Shown here: one piece after another, positions 25,499 to 34,002 of the stretch
Layout: every line of letters begins with the position of its first letter
Numbering within the stretch: the stretch's first letter is position 1
Origin: Actinomadura rifamycini DSM 43936
GTDB taxonomy: Bacteria; Actinomycetota; Actinomycetes; Streptosporangiales; Streptosporangiaceae
Direction: 5' to 3'
NCBI RefSeq assembly: GCF_000425065.1
Contig: NZ_AULB01000011.1
Coordinates: 124,001-188,000, forward strand
Length of the DNA stretch: 64,000 nt
Notes under the pieces: model-generated
Told to the model about the DNA's origin: nothing
Seen by the model: only the letters and a program-made list of their open reading frames with translations
Databases searched by the model: none
Program-made: the position numbers and the translations under genes

Positions 25499-26667
25499 CG
25501 GCCGCCCGCCTCGACGACGTCCGGGCGGGCGTCCGCGACTGGTGCCGGGAGCACGTCCCGAAGGACTGGCGGCGCGCCCAGACCGGCGTCCCCGACGAGG
25601 AGTTCGCCGCCTTCCAGAAGGAGTGGTTCCAGGAGCTGCGGCGGGCCGGGTACGCCGTCCCGCACTGGCCCGCCGCGTGGGGCGGCGGGATGCCCGTCGC
25701 CGAGCAGGCCGTCCTCTACGAGGAACTCGCCGCCCACGACGCGCCCCGCCTCGTCCTGGCGTTCGTCGCGATCCACCACGCGGCGGCCACGCTGCTCGCG
25801 GCGGGCACCGACGCCCAGCGCCGCCGGCACCTGCCCGCGATCCTCGACGGCGAGATCTGGGCGCAGGGATTCTCCGAGCCCGACGCCGGATCCGACCTCG
25901 CCGCGCTGCGGACGTCCGCGCGCCGGGAGGGCGACGCCTACGTCGTCAACGGGCAGAAGTGCTGGGCGAGCGGCGCCGCGCACGCCGACTGGTGCCTCCT
26001 GCTGGCCCGCACCGACCCGGACGCGCCGAAGCGGCACGGCATCTCCTACTTCCTCATGGACATGCGGACGCCCGGCATCGAGGTGCGCCCCACCCGGCAG
26101 GCCACCGGCGAGGCGCACTTCTGCGAGATCTTCCTGGACGACGTCGCCGTCCCCGCCGCGAACCGGATCGGGCCCGAGAACGGGGGCTGGCGCGTGGCGC
26201 AGCGGACCCTCGGCGCCGAACGCGGCATGACCATGCTCGAACTCGCCGAACGCCTCGCGGGCGGCTTCCGCCGGCTCGTCGGCCTGTGCGGGCGGACCGG
26301 CGCGCTCGACGACCCGCCGACCGCGGACCGGCTCGCCGCCCTGGAGACCGAGCTGGCGGGGCTGCGCGCCCTCTGCGCGAACCTGGTCGCGAGCGGCGGC
26401 CACGGCCCGGCGGACGCCTCGATCGTGAAACTGCTCTACAGCGAGCTGCTGCAGCGCATCACCGACCTCGGCGCCGAGGCAGCCGGGCTGACCGGCCACA
26501 CCGACCTGCGCAAACCCCTGTCGAGCGGGTGGGAGTCGGGCGCCTGGCCGCTGGACTTCATCGCCTCATGGGAGTGGACGATCCCGGGTGGCACCAGCGA
26601 GATCCAGCGCACCATCATCGGCGAGCGCGGCCTCGGCCTGCCCCGCGAACCGGGGGAGGGCCGATGA
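25495..26667 (+). CDS. Acyl-CoA dehydrogenase, full-length subunit (third of four)
   Basis: The 390-aa protein has A-Q-G-F-S-E-P-D-A-G-S-D-L-A-A-L-R-T and C-W-A-S-G-A-A-H-A-D-W-C, then F-C-E-I-F-L-D-D-V and a C-terminus with I-P-G-G-T-S-E-I-Q-R-T-I-I. Full-length ACAD architecture is intact. The start GTG 25495 overlaps the preceding stop and the next ATG overlaps its own stop, so all four genes are translationally coupled. Confidence 0.92.
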   Translation: MTAARLDDVRAGVRDWCREHVPKDWRRAQTGVPDEEFAAFQKEWFQELRRAGYAVPHWPAAWGGGMPVAEQAVLYEELAAHDAPRLVLAFVAIHHAAATLLAAGTDAQRRRHLPAILDGEIWAQGFSEPDAGSDLAALRTSARREGDAYVVNGQKCWASGAAHADWCLLLARTDPDAPKRHGISYFLMDMRTPGIEVRPTRQATGEAHFCEIFLDDVAVPAANRIGPENGGWRVAQRTLGAERGMTMLELAERLAGGFRRLVGLCGRTGALDDPPTADRLAALETELAGLRALCANLVASGGHGPADASIVKLLYSELLQRITDLGAEAAGLTGHTDLRKPLSSGWESGAWPLDFIASWEWTIPGGTSEIQRTIIGERGLGLPREPGEGR

Positions 26668-27716
26668 CCGCCGACCTGTCCGAGTTCCACGACGAGCTGC
26701 GCGCGTCCGCGTCCGGGCTGCTCGCGAGGCGGGCGGACTGGCGCGCCGTCGCCGCCGCCGGCTGGACCGGCCTGGAGGTCCCCGCCGCGTTCGGCGGCGC
26801 GGGCGGCACGTTCGCCGAGGCCGCGGTCGTCCTGCGGGAGATCGGCCGGGCCGCCGCGCCCGGCCCGTACCCGTCGGTGGCGGCGCTCGCGATCGGGGCG
26901 CTCGGCCTGCTGCGCCCGGGCCCGGCCCGCGACGGGCTGTTCCGCGAGACCGTCGCGGGCACCGCCGTCCCCGTCGTCGCGATGGACGCCGACGGCATCG
27001 CCGGCGCGGAGGCGTTCCGGGTCGCGGACGGGCCGCGCGGCGGCGGGCCGCGGCTGGACGGCTCGGCCGGGTTCGTCCTCGACGCCGCCGCCGCGGACCG
27101 CGTCCTCGTCCCGGCCCTGGACCCGGACGGCCGCGCCGTCGTCGTCGACGTCGCCGCGGCCGACCTGGGCATCGAGGACCGCCCCGTCCTCGACGCCACC
27201 CGCAGCCTCGGCCGCGTGACCGCCGACGGCGTCGCCGTCCGGCCCGGGGCGGTGCACCGCTACCGCGTCCCGGACGCGCCGCGGCGGCTGCGCGACCGCG
27301 CCGCCGTCGCCGTCGCCTGCGACAGCCTCGGGCTCGCCGAGGCGATGCTCGACGCGACCGTCGCGCACGCGGGCGTCCGGTGCCAGTTCGGCCGTCCGAT
27401 CGGGTCGTTCCAGGCGGTGAAGCACGCGTGCGCCGACATGCTCGTCCGGGTGTCGGTGGCCCGCGAACTGGTGGCCGCGGCGGTCGCGGCGGACGGCGGG
27501 CCGGACGCCGCCGTCACCGCCGCCATGGCGAAGTCGTACGCCTGCGCGGCCGCGGTCGAGGTCGCGGGGAAGGCGATGCAGCTGCACGGCGGCATGGGGT
27601 ACACGTGGGAGAGCGGCGTCCACGTGTACCTCAAGCGCGCGGCCCTCAACCGCTCCCTGTTCGGGACGCCCGCGCGGCACCGCGCCCGCCTGGCCGAACG
27701 CTACGCCCGCGCGTGA
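26664..27716 (+). CDS. Acyl-CoA dehydrogenase, small subunit (fourth of four)
   Basis: This 350-aa subunit has a reduced N-terminal half and a well-kept C-terminal domain with C-Q-F-G-R-P-I-G-S-F-Q-A-V-K-H and Q-L-H-G-G-M-G-Y-T-W-E-S, where the T-W-E glutamate is the usual catalytic base of small FadE partners. It most likely pairs with the product of the previous gene. It is the last gene of the operon and converges with the MpaB-like gene. Confidence 0.9.
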   Translation: MTADLSEFHDELRASASGLLARRADWRAVAAAGWTGLEVPAAFGGAGGTFAEAAVVLREIGRAAAPGPYPSVAALAIGALGLLRPGPARDGLFRETVAGTAVPVVAMDADGIAGAEAFRVADGPRGGGPRLDGSAGFVLDAAAADRVLVPALDPDGRAVVVDVAAADLGIEDRPVLDATRSLGRVTADGVAVRPGAVHRYRVPDAPRRLRDRAAVAVACDSLGLAEAMLDATVAHAGVRCQFGRPIGSFQAVKHACADMLVRVSVARELVAAAVAADGGPDAAVTAAMAKSYACAAAVEVAGKAMQLHGGMGYTWESGVHVYLKRAALNRSLFGTPARHRARLAERYARA

Positions 27717-27745
27717 CGCGGCGGCCGGCCCGGTGGGCGGGGCGG

Positions 27746-28690
27746 TCAGAGGGGGCGGTCGGCGAGGACCTTGCGCAGCTTCTCCTGCGCCCGCGCCGCC
27801 TCCCGCGCCCGGTAGGCGATCGGCATGTAGCGGAGCCGCTCGGGCAGCAGCGGCGTGCCGCGGCCGATGACCGCCGCGACGGCGCGCAGGCGGCGCTCGT
27901 CCGACGCCGACCAGGACAGGCCGAGCTTGTCGCGGGCCGCCGGCGGCAGCGTGCCGACCGTGATCAGCCGTCCGAGCCTGCCCCCGACGAGGCTCAGCGG
28001 CGCCACCATCGGCCGCAGCCGCGCCGGGACGTTCGGGGGCACCTTGTCCATGCTGTCGAGGACTTCGAGGGCGACCTTGTGCGGGACGAGCGTGTTCTCG
28101 ACCATGTCGTCGAAGTAGTCCCAGTAGTCGGCGACCGTCGCCGGGAACATCCGCTCGGGCACCCGCAGGATGCGGCCGAGGTCGAGGAACTCCTCGTAGA
28201 CCTGCCGCTGCTCCTCGTCGCCCATCGGTTCCGGCGCGAAGTAGCGGGACGCGGTCACCGCGGCGTAGAAGCCGGTCAGGTGCACCCACGCCCACGGCTC
28301 GGCGGACAGCGCGTGGTGCCGGTTCCCGTCCTCGTCGACCGCGCTGAGCGGCTTGTGCATCTCCCGGAGGCGGCGGCCCTCGTCGATGGCCTCCTGCCCG
28401 CCGTACACCCAGGTCTGCACCGACGCGAAGCTGCGCATGGCGCGTCCCACCGGGTCGGTGCGGAAGCTCGACAGCCGGTCCACCACGGCGCCGATCGCCG
28501 GGTGCATCGTCTGCAGGATGAAGACGCTGTTGCCCGCGACCGCGGAGCTGTACAGGCCCATCGTGTCCCACAGGATCGAGCCCGGTCCGAAGGGGACCGG
28601 TTCCCGGCCGCGCTCCGCGGCCGGGACGATCTGCCCGGTCGCCGGCTGCTCGGTCGCCGACCGCCCGGTCGTCAACTGCTCGGTCGTCAT
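27746..28690 (-). CDS. MpaB/DUF2236-family oxygenase-like protein
   Basis: The 314-aa protein has Q-T-M-H-P-A-I-G-A-V-V-D and W-V-H-L-T-G-F-Y near the centre, the conserved histidine segments of the DUF2236 family that includes MpaB and latex-clearing protein relatives, some of which bind haem. ATG 28690 is chosen because GAGGAG stands directly upstream; the frame is open further up into the promoter. A Thr/Gln-rich N-terminal 20 residues with repeated T-T-E/A-T-E-Q-P-A-T units precedes the domain. It diverges from a TetR gene across a long inverted repeat. Confidence 0.8.
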   Translation of the reverse strand: MTTEQLTTGRSATEQPATGQIVPAAERGREPVPFGPGSILWDTMGLYSSAVAGNSVFILQTMHPAIGAVVDRLSSFRTDPVGRAMRSFASVQTWVYGGQEAIDEGRRLREMHKPLSAVDEDGNRHHALSAEPWAWVHLTGFYAAVTASRYFAPEPMGDEEQRQVYEEFLDLGRILRVPERMFPATVADYWDYFDDMVENTLVPHKVALEVLDSMDKVPPNVPARLRPMVAPLSLVGGRLGRLITVGTLPPAARDKLGLSWSASDERRLRAVAAVIGRGTPLLPERLRYMPIAYRAREAARAQEKLRKVLADRPL

Positions 28691-28736
28691 CTCCTCGTCT
28701 CTTCCTTCCGCGCGCAGGGGGCTACGGGATAAGTTG

Positions 28737-28769
28737 AACGCGAATAAGTAGTCGCTTACAAGTCGCGTT
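28737..28769. promoter_or_regulatory. Inverted repeat between the MpaB-like and TetR genes
   Basis: Perfect 7-bp arms AACGCGA (28737-28743) and TCGCGTT (28763-28769) enclose an inner TAAG...CTTA pair. The inner CTTACAAGT (28755-28763) is also present in site B. It occupies the divergent promoter and is the likely operator of the adjacent TetR protein. Confidence 0.5.
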
Positions 28770-28785
28770 CGCTGTGAGGTGCCGC

Positions 28786-29403
28786 ATGAGCCGCCCACCT
28801 GGACTGACGCCCCGGAGGGTCCCCCGGCAGGACCGGTCGCGCCGCACGGTCGAGGGGATCCTGGACGCCGCCACTCGCGTTCTCGCCGAACGCGGGTACG
28901 ACGGCGCGTCCACCAACCGCATCGCCGCGGCCGCCGGGATCAGCAACGGATCGCTCTACCAGTACTTCCCGAACAAGGACGCCATCATGGTCGCGGTGGT
29001 CGACCGGTTCGCCGACCACCTCACCGAGCGGCTCGGCGCCCAGATCGACGCCACGATGACCGAGCCGTGGCCGGTCGCGGGCCGCGCCCTCCTGGACGTC
29101 CAGATCCGGCTCTTCGAGGAGCACGCCGACCTGCTGCGCATCATCGTCGAGCAGATCCCGCGGCTCGGCCCGTTCGACAAGCTCGCGGGGCTCCAGCGGC
29201 GGCTGACCGACCTGGTCCGCGTCCAGCTCCTGCTGAACCGGTCCGATTTCCGCGAGGACCTGGACGTCGACACGACGCTGTGGATGCTGACCGAGATCGT
29301 CGGCTCGGTCTCGGTGCGGTACGTGCTCGACCGCCCGCCCGTCCCGCACGAGCGCATGGTGGACGAGCTCGCCGACCTCGTCATCGGCTACCTGCGGGGC
29401 TGA
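28786..29403 (+). CDS. TetR-family transcription regulator
   Basis: The 205-aa protein has the TetR HTH: I-L-D-A-A-T-R-V-L-A-E-R-G-Y-D-G-A-S-T, then I-A-A-A-A-G-I-S-N-G-S-L-Y-Q-Y-F-P-N-K (about residues 45-63). ATG 28786 with GAGG six bases upstream is preferred to the in-frame GTG 28774. It probably represses itself and the divergent MpaB-like gene; the ligand is unknown. Confidence 0.9.
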   Translation: MSRPPGLTPRRVPRQDRSRRTVEGILDAATRVLAERGYDGASTNRIAAAAGISNGSLYQYFPNKDAIMVAVVDRFADHLTERLGAQIDATMTEPWPVAGRALLDVQIRLFEEHADLLRIIVEQIPRLGPFDKLAGLQRRLTDLVRVQLLLNRSDFREDLDVDTTLWMLTEIVGSVSVRYVLDRPPVPHERMVDELADLVIGYLRG

Positions 29404-29435
29404 CCGCCGCCGGTGGGGCGGACTTGGCCTCCCAT

Positions 29436-29463
29436 TTGCGGTCTTTTGGGGCTTTGGTACCGT
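29436..29463 (+). promoter_or_regulatory. Putative promoter of ydaO leader 1
   Basis: TTGCGG (29436-29441) and TACCGT (29458-29463) are separated by 16 bases. The same arrangement (TTGCTT, 16 bases, TACCTT) stands ahead of the second ydaO leader, which makes the call more credible than either alone. Confidence 0.5.
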
Positions 29464-29549
29464 CATGCCCACATCGGCGCCCGGAGGGGCGCCCAGACCA
29501 TCGATCAGTGTCCGCGTCACCCCGGCGCGCGTGCGTGCGGGGGACGGCG

Positions 29550-29708
29550 GCGACGCCGAGTCCGCGTCCGCGCGGAGCCGGGGAACCAGCGCGATCGACG
29601 CCCGGACCGGCCGGTCCGCGTCGCTTCGCAGGGGTGAATCGGCGCCTCGCCACGAGGCGCCGTAGGGCGTCTTCCATGCCCGAATCCGTCAGCTAACCCG
29701 GTAGGCGG
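29550..29708 (+). ncRNA. ydaO-yuaA (cyclic di-AMP) riboswitch 1
   Basis: The leader contains GCCGAGTCCGCG, GGAGCCGGGGAACC, GGGGTGAATC, a G-G-C-G-C-C/G-G-C-G-C-C stem, GTAGGGC and CCCGAATCCGTCAGCTAAC followed by CCGGTAGGC, the signature of actinobacterial ydaO RNAs. Family knowledge: c-di-AMP binding normally turns expression off, and actinobacterial members precede cell-wall hydrolase genes, as here. The end lies 16 bases before the GTG of the VanY-like gene. Confidence 0.92.
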
Positions 29709-29724
29709 CATGGAAGGAGCAGCC

Positions 29725-30369
29725 GTGATAGGTCGGCACGCCATTTCAACGAAAGTCACCGCCCCGCTGGCCGGCATGGCCCTCGCGGGCATCTTCGCCG
29801 GGTCCCTCGCCCTCGCGTCGTCGGGCGGCGACGAGGACCCCGGCGGCGACCGGCGCGCCGCGGCGCTCTCGGCGCACCGCGCCGCGCCGTCGGCGGCCCC
29901 CGAGGAGCGCGAGAGCGGCCCCCCGAAGCTCCCGGCCGACTGCAAGCCGAAGGAGGCCGCCGACCTCGACCACGGCAACGGGCGCATCCCGGACGAGGAG
30001 CTGTGCCCGCTGCCGCAGGAGGACGAGTCGCTCCGGGCCGACGCCGCCGCCGCGTTCTACGAGCTGAACGCCGCCTACCACGAGCGGTTCGGCGAGGAGA
30101 TGTGCGTCCGCAGCTCCTACCGGAGCTACGAGCGGCAGGCGGAGCTGTACGCGAGCATGCCCGCGGGCATGGCCGCGGCGCCCGGCAACAGCAAGCACGG
30201 GCTCGGCATCGCCGCCGACCTGTGCGGCGGCGTCGAGGAAGAGGGCACGCCGCAGTTCGAGTGGCTGGAGGACAACGCCGAGGAGTACGGCTGGATCCAC
30301 CCGGCCTGGGCCTACAGCAACCCGTACGAGCCCTGGCACTGGGAGTTCGACGTCGGCCAGGACGACTGA
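29725..30369 (+). CDS. Secreted VanY-type D-alanyl-D-alanine carboxypeptidase (M15B)
   Basis: The 214-aa protein has an N-terminal hydrophobic segment (about residues 14-32) and an M15B domain: S-S-Y-R-S-Y-E-R-Q, zinc ligands H158 in S-K-H-G-L-G, D165 in A-A-D-L and H205 in P-W-H-W-E-F. It would trim D-Ala or act as an endopeptidase on peptidoglycan outside the membrane. GTG 29725 is chosen because AAGGAG stands six bases upstream; ATG 29710 would sit at the riboswitch edge. Control by c-di-AMP is indicated by the leader. Confidence 0.9.
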   Translation: MIGRHAISTKVTAPLAGMALAGIFAGSLALASSGGDEDPGGDRRAAALSAHRAAPSAAPEERESGPPKLPADCKPKEAADLDHGNGRIPDEELCPLPQEDESLRADAAAAFYELNAAYHERFGEEMCVRSSYRSYERQAELYASMPAGMAAAPGNSKHGLGIAADLCGGVEEEGTPQFEWLEDNAEEYGWIHPAWAYSNPYEPWHWEFDVGQDD

Positions 30370-30400
30370 CCTCCCGGGGCCCCGCGGGCGCCGAACGTCC

Positions 30401-30429
30401 GGGGGCGGGCGGCCCGCCTGCTCGCCCCC
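30401..30429 (+). terminator. Possible terminator after the VanY-like gene
   Basis: GGGGGCG and CGCCCCC arms with a G/C-rich interior lie 32 bases after the stop, before the TetR gene. No U-tract follows. Confidence 0.4.
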
Positions 30430-30485
30430 GGGCGCCGCGGGCGGGCGTTGCGCCCCGCCCCGCCCGGTGCACGAATCCCATTCGT

Positions 30486-31169
30486 GTGAGCGAGAATCAT
30501 CTTCCCGGCCGGTCGGACGACGTCGCGGACCGCATCGCCCGGCGCACCCTGGCCAAGCGGGGCGCGGCCTACGCCGGCGAGGTGCGCCGCCTCCTCGACG
30601 CCGCGCTCGAGGTCATGCGGGAGTGCGGGACGGCGTCGCGCCCGCGCGTCGCGGACATCGTGAGCGCCGCGGGGCTGTCCAACGAGGCGTTCTACCGCCA
30701 CTTCCGCTCGAAGGACGCGCTGGTCGCCGCGCTGCTCGAGGACGGCACCGAACGCCTGCACGGCTACGTCGCGCACCGGATGGCCAAGGAGCCGACCCCG
30801 GAGCGGCGGGTGCGGGCCTGGGTCGGCGGCGTGTTCACCCAAGCCCGCGAGGAGATCGCCGCCACGACGCGCGCGGTCCTGTGGAACGCGGGGGCGCTGA
30901 GCGAACCGGCAGGCTCCAAACCGCCCGTCGCCAGCGGCCGCCTCGCCGAACTGCTGCCCGGCCCCTTCCGCGAACTCGGCAGCGACGACCCCCTCCTCGA
31001 CGCCTCGCTCGCCGCCCACGCGACCTTCGGCCTGCTCGCGGACTACGTGTGGGGCGGCACCGAACCCACGGACGGCGACGTGGAACGCGTCACGGCGTTC
31101 TGCCTCCGCGCGATCACACCGGCGAGGACCGGAGCGGAGGACGGGGGCGCCGGCCCGCGGGCGCGGTGA
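30486..31169 (+). CDS. TetR-family transcription regulator
   Basis: Starting at GTG 30486, the 227-aa protein has L-L-D-A-A-L-E-V-M-R-E-C-G and V-A-D-I-V-S-A-A-G-L-S-N-E-A-F-Y-R-H-F-R-S-K, a TetR DNA-binding domain. The C-terminal ligand domain is typical in length but gives no hint of effector. It stands alone between the VanY-like gene and a convergent methyltransferase gene; no divergent target is adjacent. Confidence 0.85.
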   Translation: MSENHLPGRSDDVADRIARRTLAKRGAAYAGEVRRLLDAALEVMRECGTASRPRVADIVSAAGLSNEAFYRHFRSKDALVAALLEDGTERLHGYVAHRMAKEPTPERRVRAWVGGVFTQAREEIAATTRAVLWNAGALSEPAGSKPPVASGRLAELLPGPFRELGSDDPLLDASLAAHATFGLLADYVWGGTEPTDGDVERVTAFCLRAITPARTGAEDGGAGPRAR

Positions 31170-31178
31170 GCCGCCGGG

Positions 31179-31976
31179 TCACCTCCCGGGCTTGCGGGCG
31201 ACCCCGCACGCCCCCAGACCCTCGATCTCGTCGCCGGGCTCCCGCTCGGCGGGGTCCAGCTCGGGCCGCCAGCGGAACGGGTCGACCAGGCCGGGCTCCA
31301 GCAGCTCGAAGTCGGCGAACAGCGCGGTGATCTGGTCGCGGTCGCGCAGCGTCCCGAGGCCCATCGTCCCCTGGTACGCCGTCGCGACGTCCTGGAGGGA
31401 CGGGAGCACGTGGCTGATCGTCAGGAAGCTGCCCGGCGCGAGCCGGTCGCGGAGGCGGGCCAGCAGCTCGGCGGGCGTGGGGTCGGGCAGGAAGTGGAAC
31501 AGGGCCAGCGCGCTGACCGCGACCGGCTCGCCGAAGTCGAGCGTCCGGGCCGCCTCCCGCATGATGCGGTCGATGTCGGCGACGTCGGAGTCGATGTAGG
31601 CGGTCGCCCCCTCCGGACGGCTGGTCAGCAGCGCGCGGGCGTGGGCGAGCACGATCGGGTCGTTGTCGACGTACACCACGCGGGACTCGGGCGCGACGCC
31701 CTGCGCGACCTCGTGCAGGTTGGGCGACGTCGGCAGCCCGGTGCCGAGGTCGAGGAACTGGCGGACGCCGTGCTCGCGCGCGAGCACGGCCACGGAGCGG
31801 GCCAGGAACCTGCGGTTGGCCCGCGCCAGCGGCCGCAGCTGCGGGCAGATCTGCAGCACCTGCCCGCCGAAGGCGCGGTCGGCCGCGAAATGGTCCTTGC
31901 CGCCGAGGTAGAAGTCGTACACCCGGGCCGGATGCGGCTCGTCGGTGCGCAGGTCCGCTGGGGGGTTCTCGGTCAT
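31179..31976 (-). CDS. DUF574/Methyltransf_19 family SAM-dependent methyltransferase
   Basis: The 265-aa protein has A-R-V-Y-D-F-Y-L-G-G-K-D-H-F, F-L-D-L-G-T-G-L-P-T and V-V-Y-V-D-N-D-P-I-V-L, which mark the large actinobacterial DUF574 methyltransferase family. The glycine-rich segment binds S-adenosylmethionine. The acceptor is unknown. A paralogue with the same motifs lies at 49825-50637. Confidence 0.9.
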   Translation of the reverse strand: MTENPPADLRTDEPHPARVYDFYLGGKDHFAADRAFGGQVLQICPQLRPLARANRRFLARSVAVLAREHGVRQFLDLGTGLPTSPNLHEVAQGVAPESRVVYVDNDPIVLAHARALLTSRPEGATAYIDSDVADIDRIMREAARTLDFGEPVAVSALALFHFLPDPTPAELLARLRDRLAPGSFLTISHVLPSLQDVATAYQGTMGLGTLRDRDQITALFADFELLEPGLVDPFRWRPELDPAEREPGDEIEGLGACGVARKPGR

Positions 31977-32518
31977 GAAGGTCGCTTCCTAGCGGGAGCC
32001 GGTGTGATCATTTACCGGAAGGGTATCGGCGAAACGTTCCGTTGGTCCTGTCTGGACGGAACTCCTCGCGGCCGGTCGCGTACCACCGCACCGCCGCCGG
32101 CTTGGTGCGCGCCGCGCTCGTCCCGCGGGCGGTCGACGGGCTGGAGACGGCCGGCGCCCGGTGCGACCGGCAGATCCTGCGGCTCGGCCTCGCGGGGAGC
32201 GAGGCGGCCGGGGCCGAGGTGTGGGGCGACCGGGCGCGGGCGCGCGTGGGGTCCGGAGGGGCGCGGCCGGATCGCCGGGTTCCTCTACGACAACGGCCTG
32301 TCCCCGTTCTTCTTCCTGCGGCAGCACGGGTCGCCCGAGTCCGAGCCCGTCGGGGCGTCCCACGGCGGCACGGGCGTCGAGGGTTGACCGGCCCCGCCGT
32401 CCGGCCCGCTTTCCGTGGTCCTTTCCGTGGTCGGCACGGAGGCGCCCGGACGCCCGCCGCGACATGCTGGTGCCACGGCGAACGACCGGCCCGCCGGGCC
32501 CCGACCCCAGGAGTGACC
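31977..32518. other. 542-base gap, perhaps holding a decayed gene
   Basis: No intact gene is visible. Plus-strand frames show a short stretch like an AraC-type N-terminal domain (T-A-A-G-L-V-R-A-A-L-V-P, about 32087-32122) and, in another frame, G-F-L-Y-D-N-G-L-S-P-F-F-F (32278-32316). A gene remnant broken by frameshifts is possible but not shown. Confidence 0.3.
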
Positions 32519-32983
32519 ATGACCAGCACGTCCACCGCCGCCTTCCGCTCCCGCGCCGAGCGCCGCCGCGACACCGAGCACCGCCTGGCCCGCGACGTCG
32601 ACGTCTGGGTGGCGAGCGCGTCGCCGGACGGCCTGCCGCACCTGGTGCCGCTGTCGTTCGACTGGGACGGGGAGCGGCTCATCCTCGCCACCCCGCGCGA
32701 CAGCCGCACCGGCCGGAACCTGGCCGCGTCCCGCACCGTCCGGCTGGGCCTCGGGCCCACCCGCGACGTGACCGTGATCGACGGCGAGGTCGAGGTCCTC
32801 GAGATCGACGCGCTGCCGCGGGAGCGGGCCGACCGGTTCGCCGCGCGGACCGGCTTCGACCCGCGCGCGCAGTCCGCGCCGTACCGCTGGTTCCGCGTCG
32901 CGCCGCGGCGCGTCCTGGCCTGGCGCGAGGAGAACGAGCTGCGCGGCCGCGAGCTGATGCGCGACGGCCGCTGGCTCGCCTGA
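32519..32983 (+). CDS. Pyridoxamine 5-phosphate oxidase-fold (F420/FMN split-barrel) protein
   Basis: The 154-aa protein has D-V-D-V-W-V-A-S-A-S-P-D-G-L-P-H-L-V-P-L-S-F-D-W-D-G and T-G-R-N-L-A-A-S, the split beta-barrel pattern of PPOX-fold proteins that bind F420 or FMN in actinobacteria. AGGAG precedes ATG 32519 by six bases. It neighbours an LLM-class F420-type oxidoreductase and a second PPOX protein. Confidence 0.82.
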   Translation: MTSTSTAAFRSRAERRRDTEHRLARDVDVWVASASPDGLPHLVPLSFDWDGERLILATPRDSRTGRNLAASRTVRLGLGPTRDVTVIDGEVEVLEIDALPRERADRFAARTGFDPRAQSAPYRWFRVAPRRVLAWREENELRGRELMRDGRWLA

Positions 32984-33077
32984 CCGGCGCCCCCGGCGCG
33001 GCGGGGGCGACCGCCCGGGCCGCGGCCGCGCGCGAGTAGCGTGATCATCACGACCGCGACCGAAAGGGATGGGTGAC

Positions 33078-33944
33078 GTGGAGATTTCCGGCGTCGGAGT
33101 GTGGAGTCAACAGCTGCGGTACGGCGACCGCGGCGAGGCGGCGGAGGCCGCCGCGGAACTCGAGGAGCTCGGGTACGCCGCGCTGTGGATCCCGGACGTC
33201 GGCGGACCGCTGTTCGACGCGGTCGGCGGGCTCCTCGAGGCGACCGACCGGACGGTCGTCGCGACCGGCATCCTGAACCTGTGGATGCACGCGCCGGCGG
33301 ACGCCGCCGCCGCGCACGCGTCGCTGACCGCCGCGCACGGCGACCGCTTCCTGATGGGCATCGGGGTGAGCCACGCCCCGCTGGTCGACGCGAAGGAGGC
33401 CGGCCGGTACCGCAGGCCGCTCGCCGCGATGACGTCCTTCCTCGACGGGCTCGACGCGGCGGAGCCGCCGGTGCCCGCCGCGAGCCGGGTGCTGGCCGCG
33501 CTCGGCCCCAAGATGCAGCAGACCGCGAAGGAGCGGAGCCGCGGGGTGCACCCCTACCTCGTCCCGGTGGAGCACACCCGCCGGACCCGCGAGGCGCTCG
33601 GCGACGGCCCGCTCGTCCTCCCGGAGCAGACCGCGATCCTGTGCGGGACGCGGGACGAGGCGCGGGCGATCGGGACCGGCTGGCTGCGCGGCTATCTGTC
33701 GCTGCCGAACTACGCCAACAACCTGCTGCGCTCCGGGTTCTCGTCCGAGGACGTGGAGTCGGTGAGCGACCGCCTGTTCGACGCCCTCATCGCGTGGGGC
33801 GACGAGGAGGCGATCAAGAACCGGGTGGACGAGCACCGGGCCGCCGGCGCCGACCACGTCTGCGTCCAGGTCCTCACCGCCGACCAGGACGCCTTCCCGC
33901 GCGACGCGTGGCGCCGCCTCGCCCCCGCGCTGCTCTCCGGCTGA
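33078..33944 (+). CDS. LLM-class F420-dependent oxidoreductase
   Basis: The 288-aa TIM-barrel protein has E-E-L-G-Y-A-A-L-W-I-P-D and F-L-M-G-I-G-V-S-H-A-P, typical of the luciferase-like monooxygenase class that uses F420. AAAGGG ends nine bases before GTG 33078, which I prefer; the ATG at 33069 has no spacer to that site. Substrate is unknown. It converges with a PPOX-fold gene across a short tandem repeat. Confidence 0.87.
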   Translation: MEISGVGVWSQQLRYGDRGEAAEAAAELEELGYAALWIPDVGGPLFDAVGGLLEATDRTVVATGILNLWMHAPADAAAAHASLTAAHGDRFLMGIGVSHAPLVDAKEAGRYRRPLAAMTSFLDGLDAAEPPVPAASRVLAALGPKMQQTAKERSRGVHPYLVPVEHTRRTREALGDGPLVLPEQTAILCGTRDEARAIGTGWLRGYLSLPNYANNLLRSGFSSEDVESVSDRLFDALIAWGDEEAIKNRVDEHRAAGADHVCVQVLTADQDAFPRDAWRRLAPALLSG

Positions 33945-33947
33945 CGG

Positions 33948-33995
33948 ACGACGGAACCGACGACGGAACCGACGACGGAACCGACGACGGAACGG
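33948..33995 (+). repeat. Four 12-bp tandem repeats between convergent genes
   Basis: ACGACGGAACCG occurs four times head to tail, the last copy with one substitution (33994). The array begins four bases after the stop of the LLM gene and ends seven bases before the end of the convergent PPOX gene. The period is a multiple of three, so read-through would add a T-D-D-G repeat. Confidence 0.92.
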
Positions 33996-34002
33996 ACGGC
34001 GA

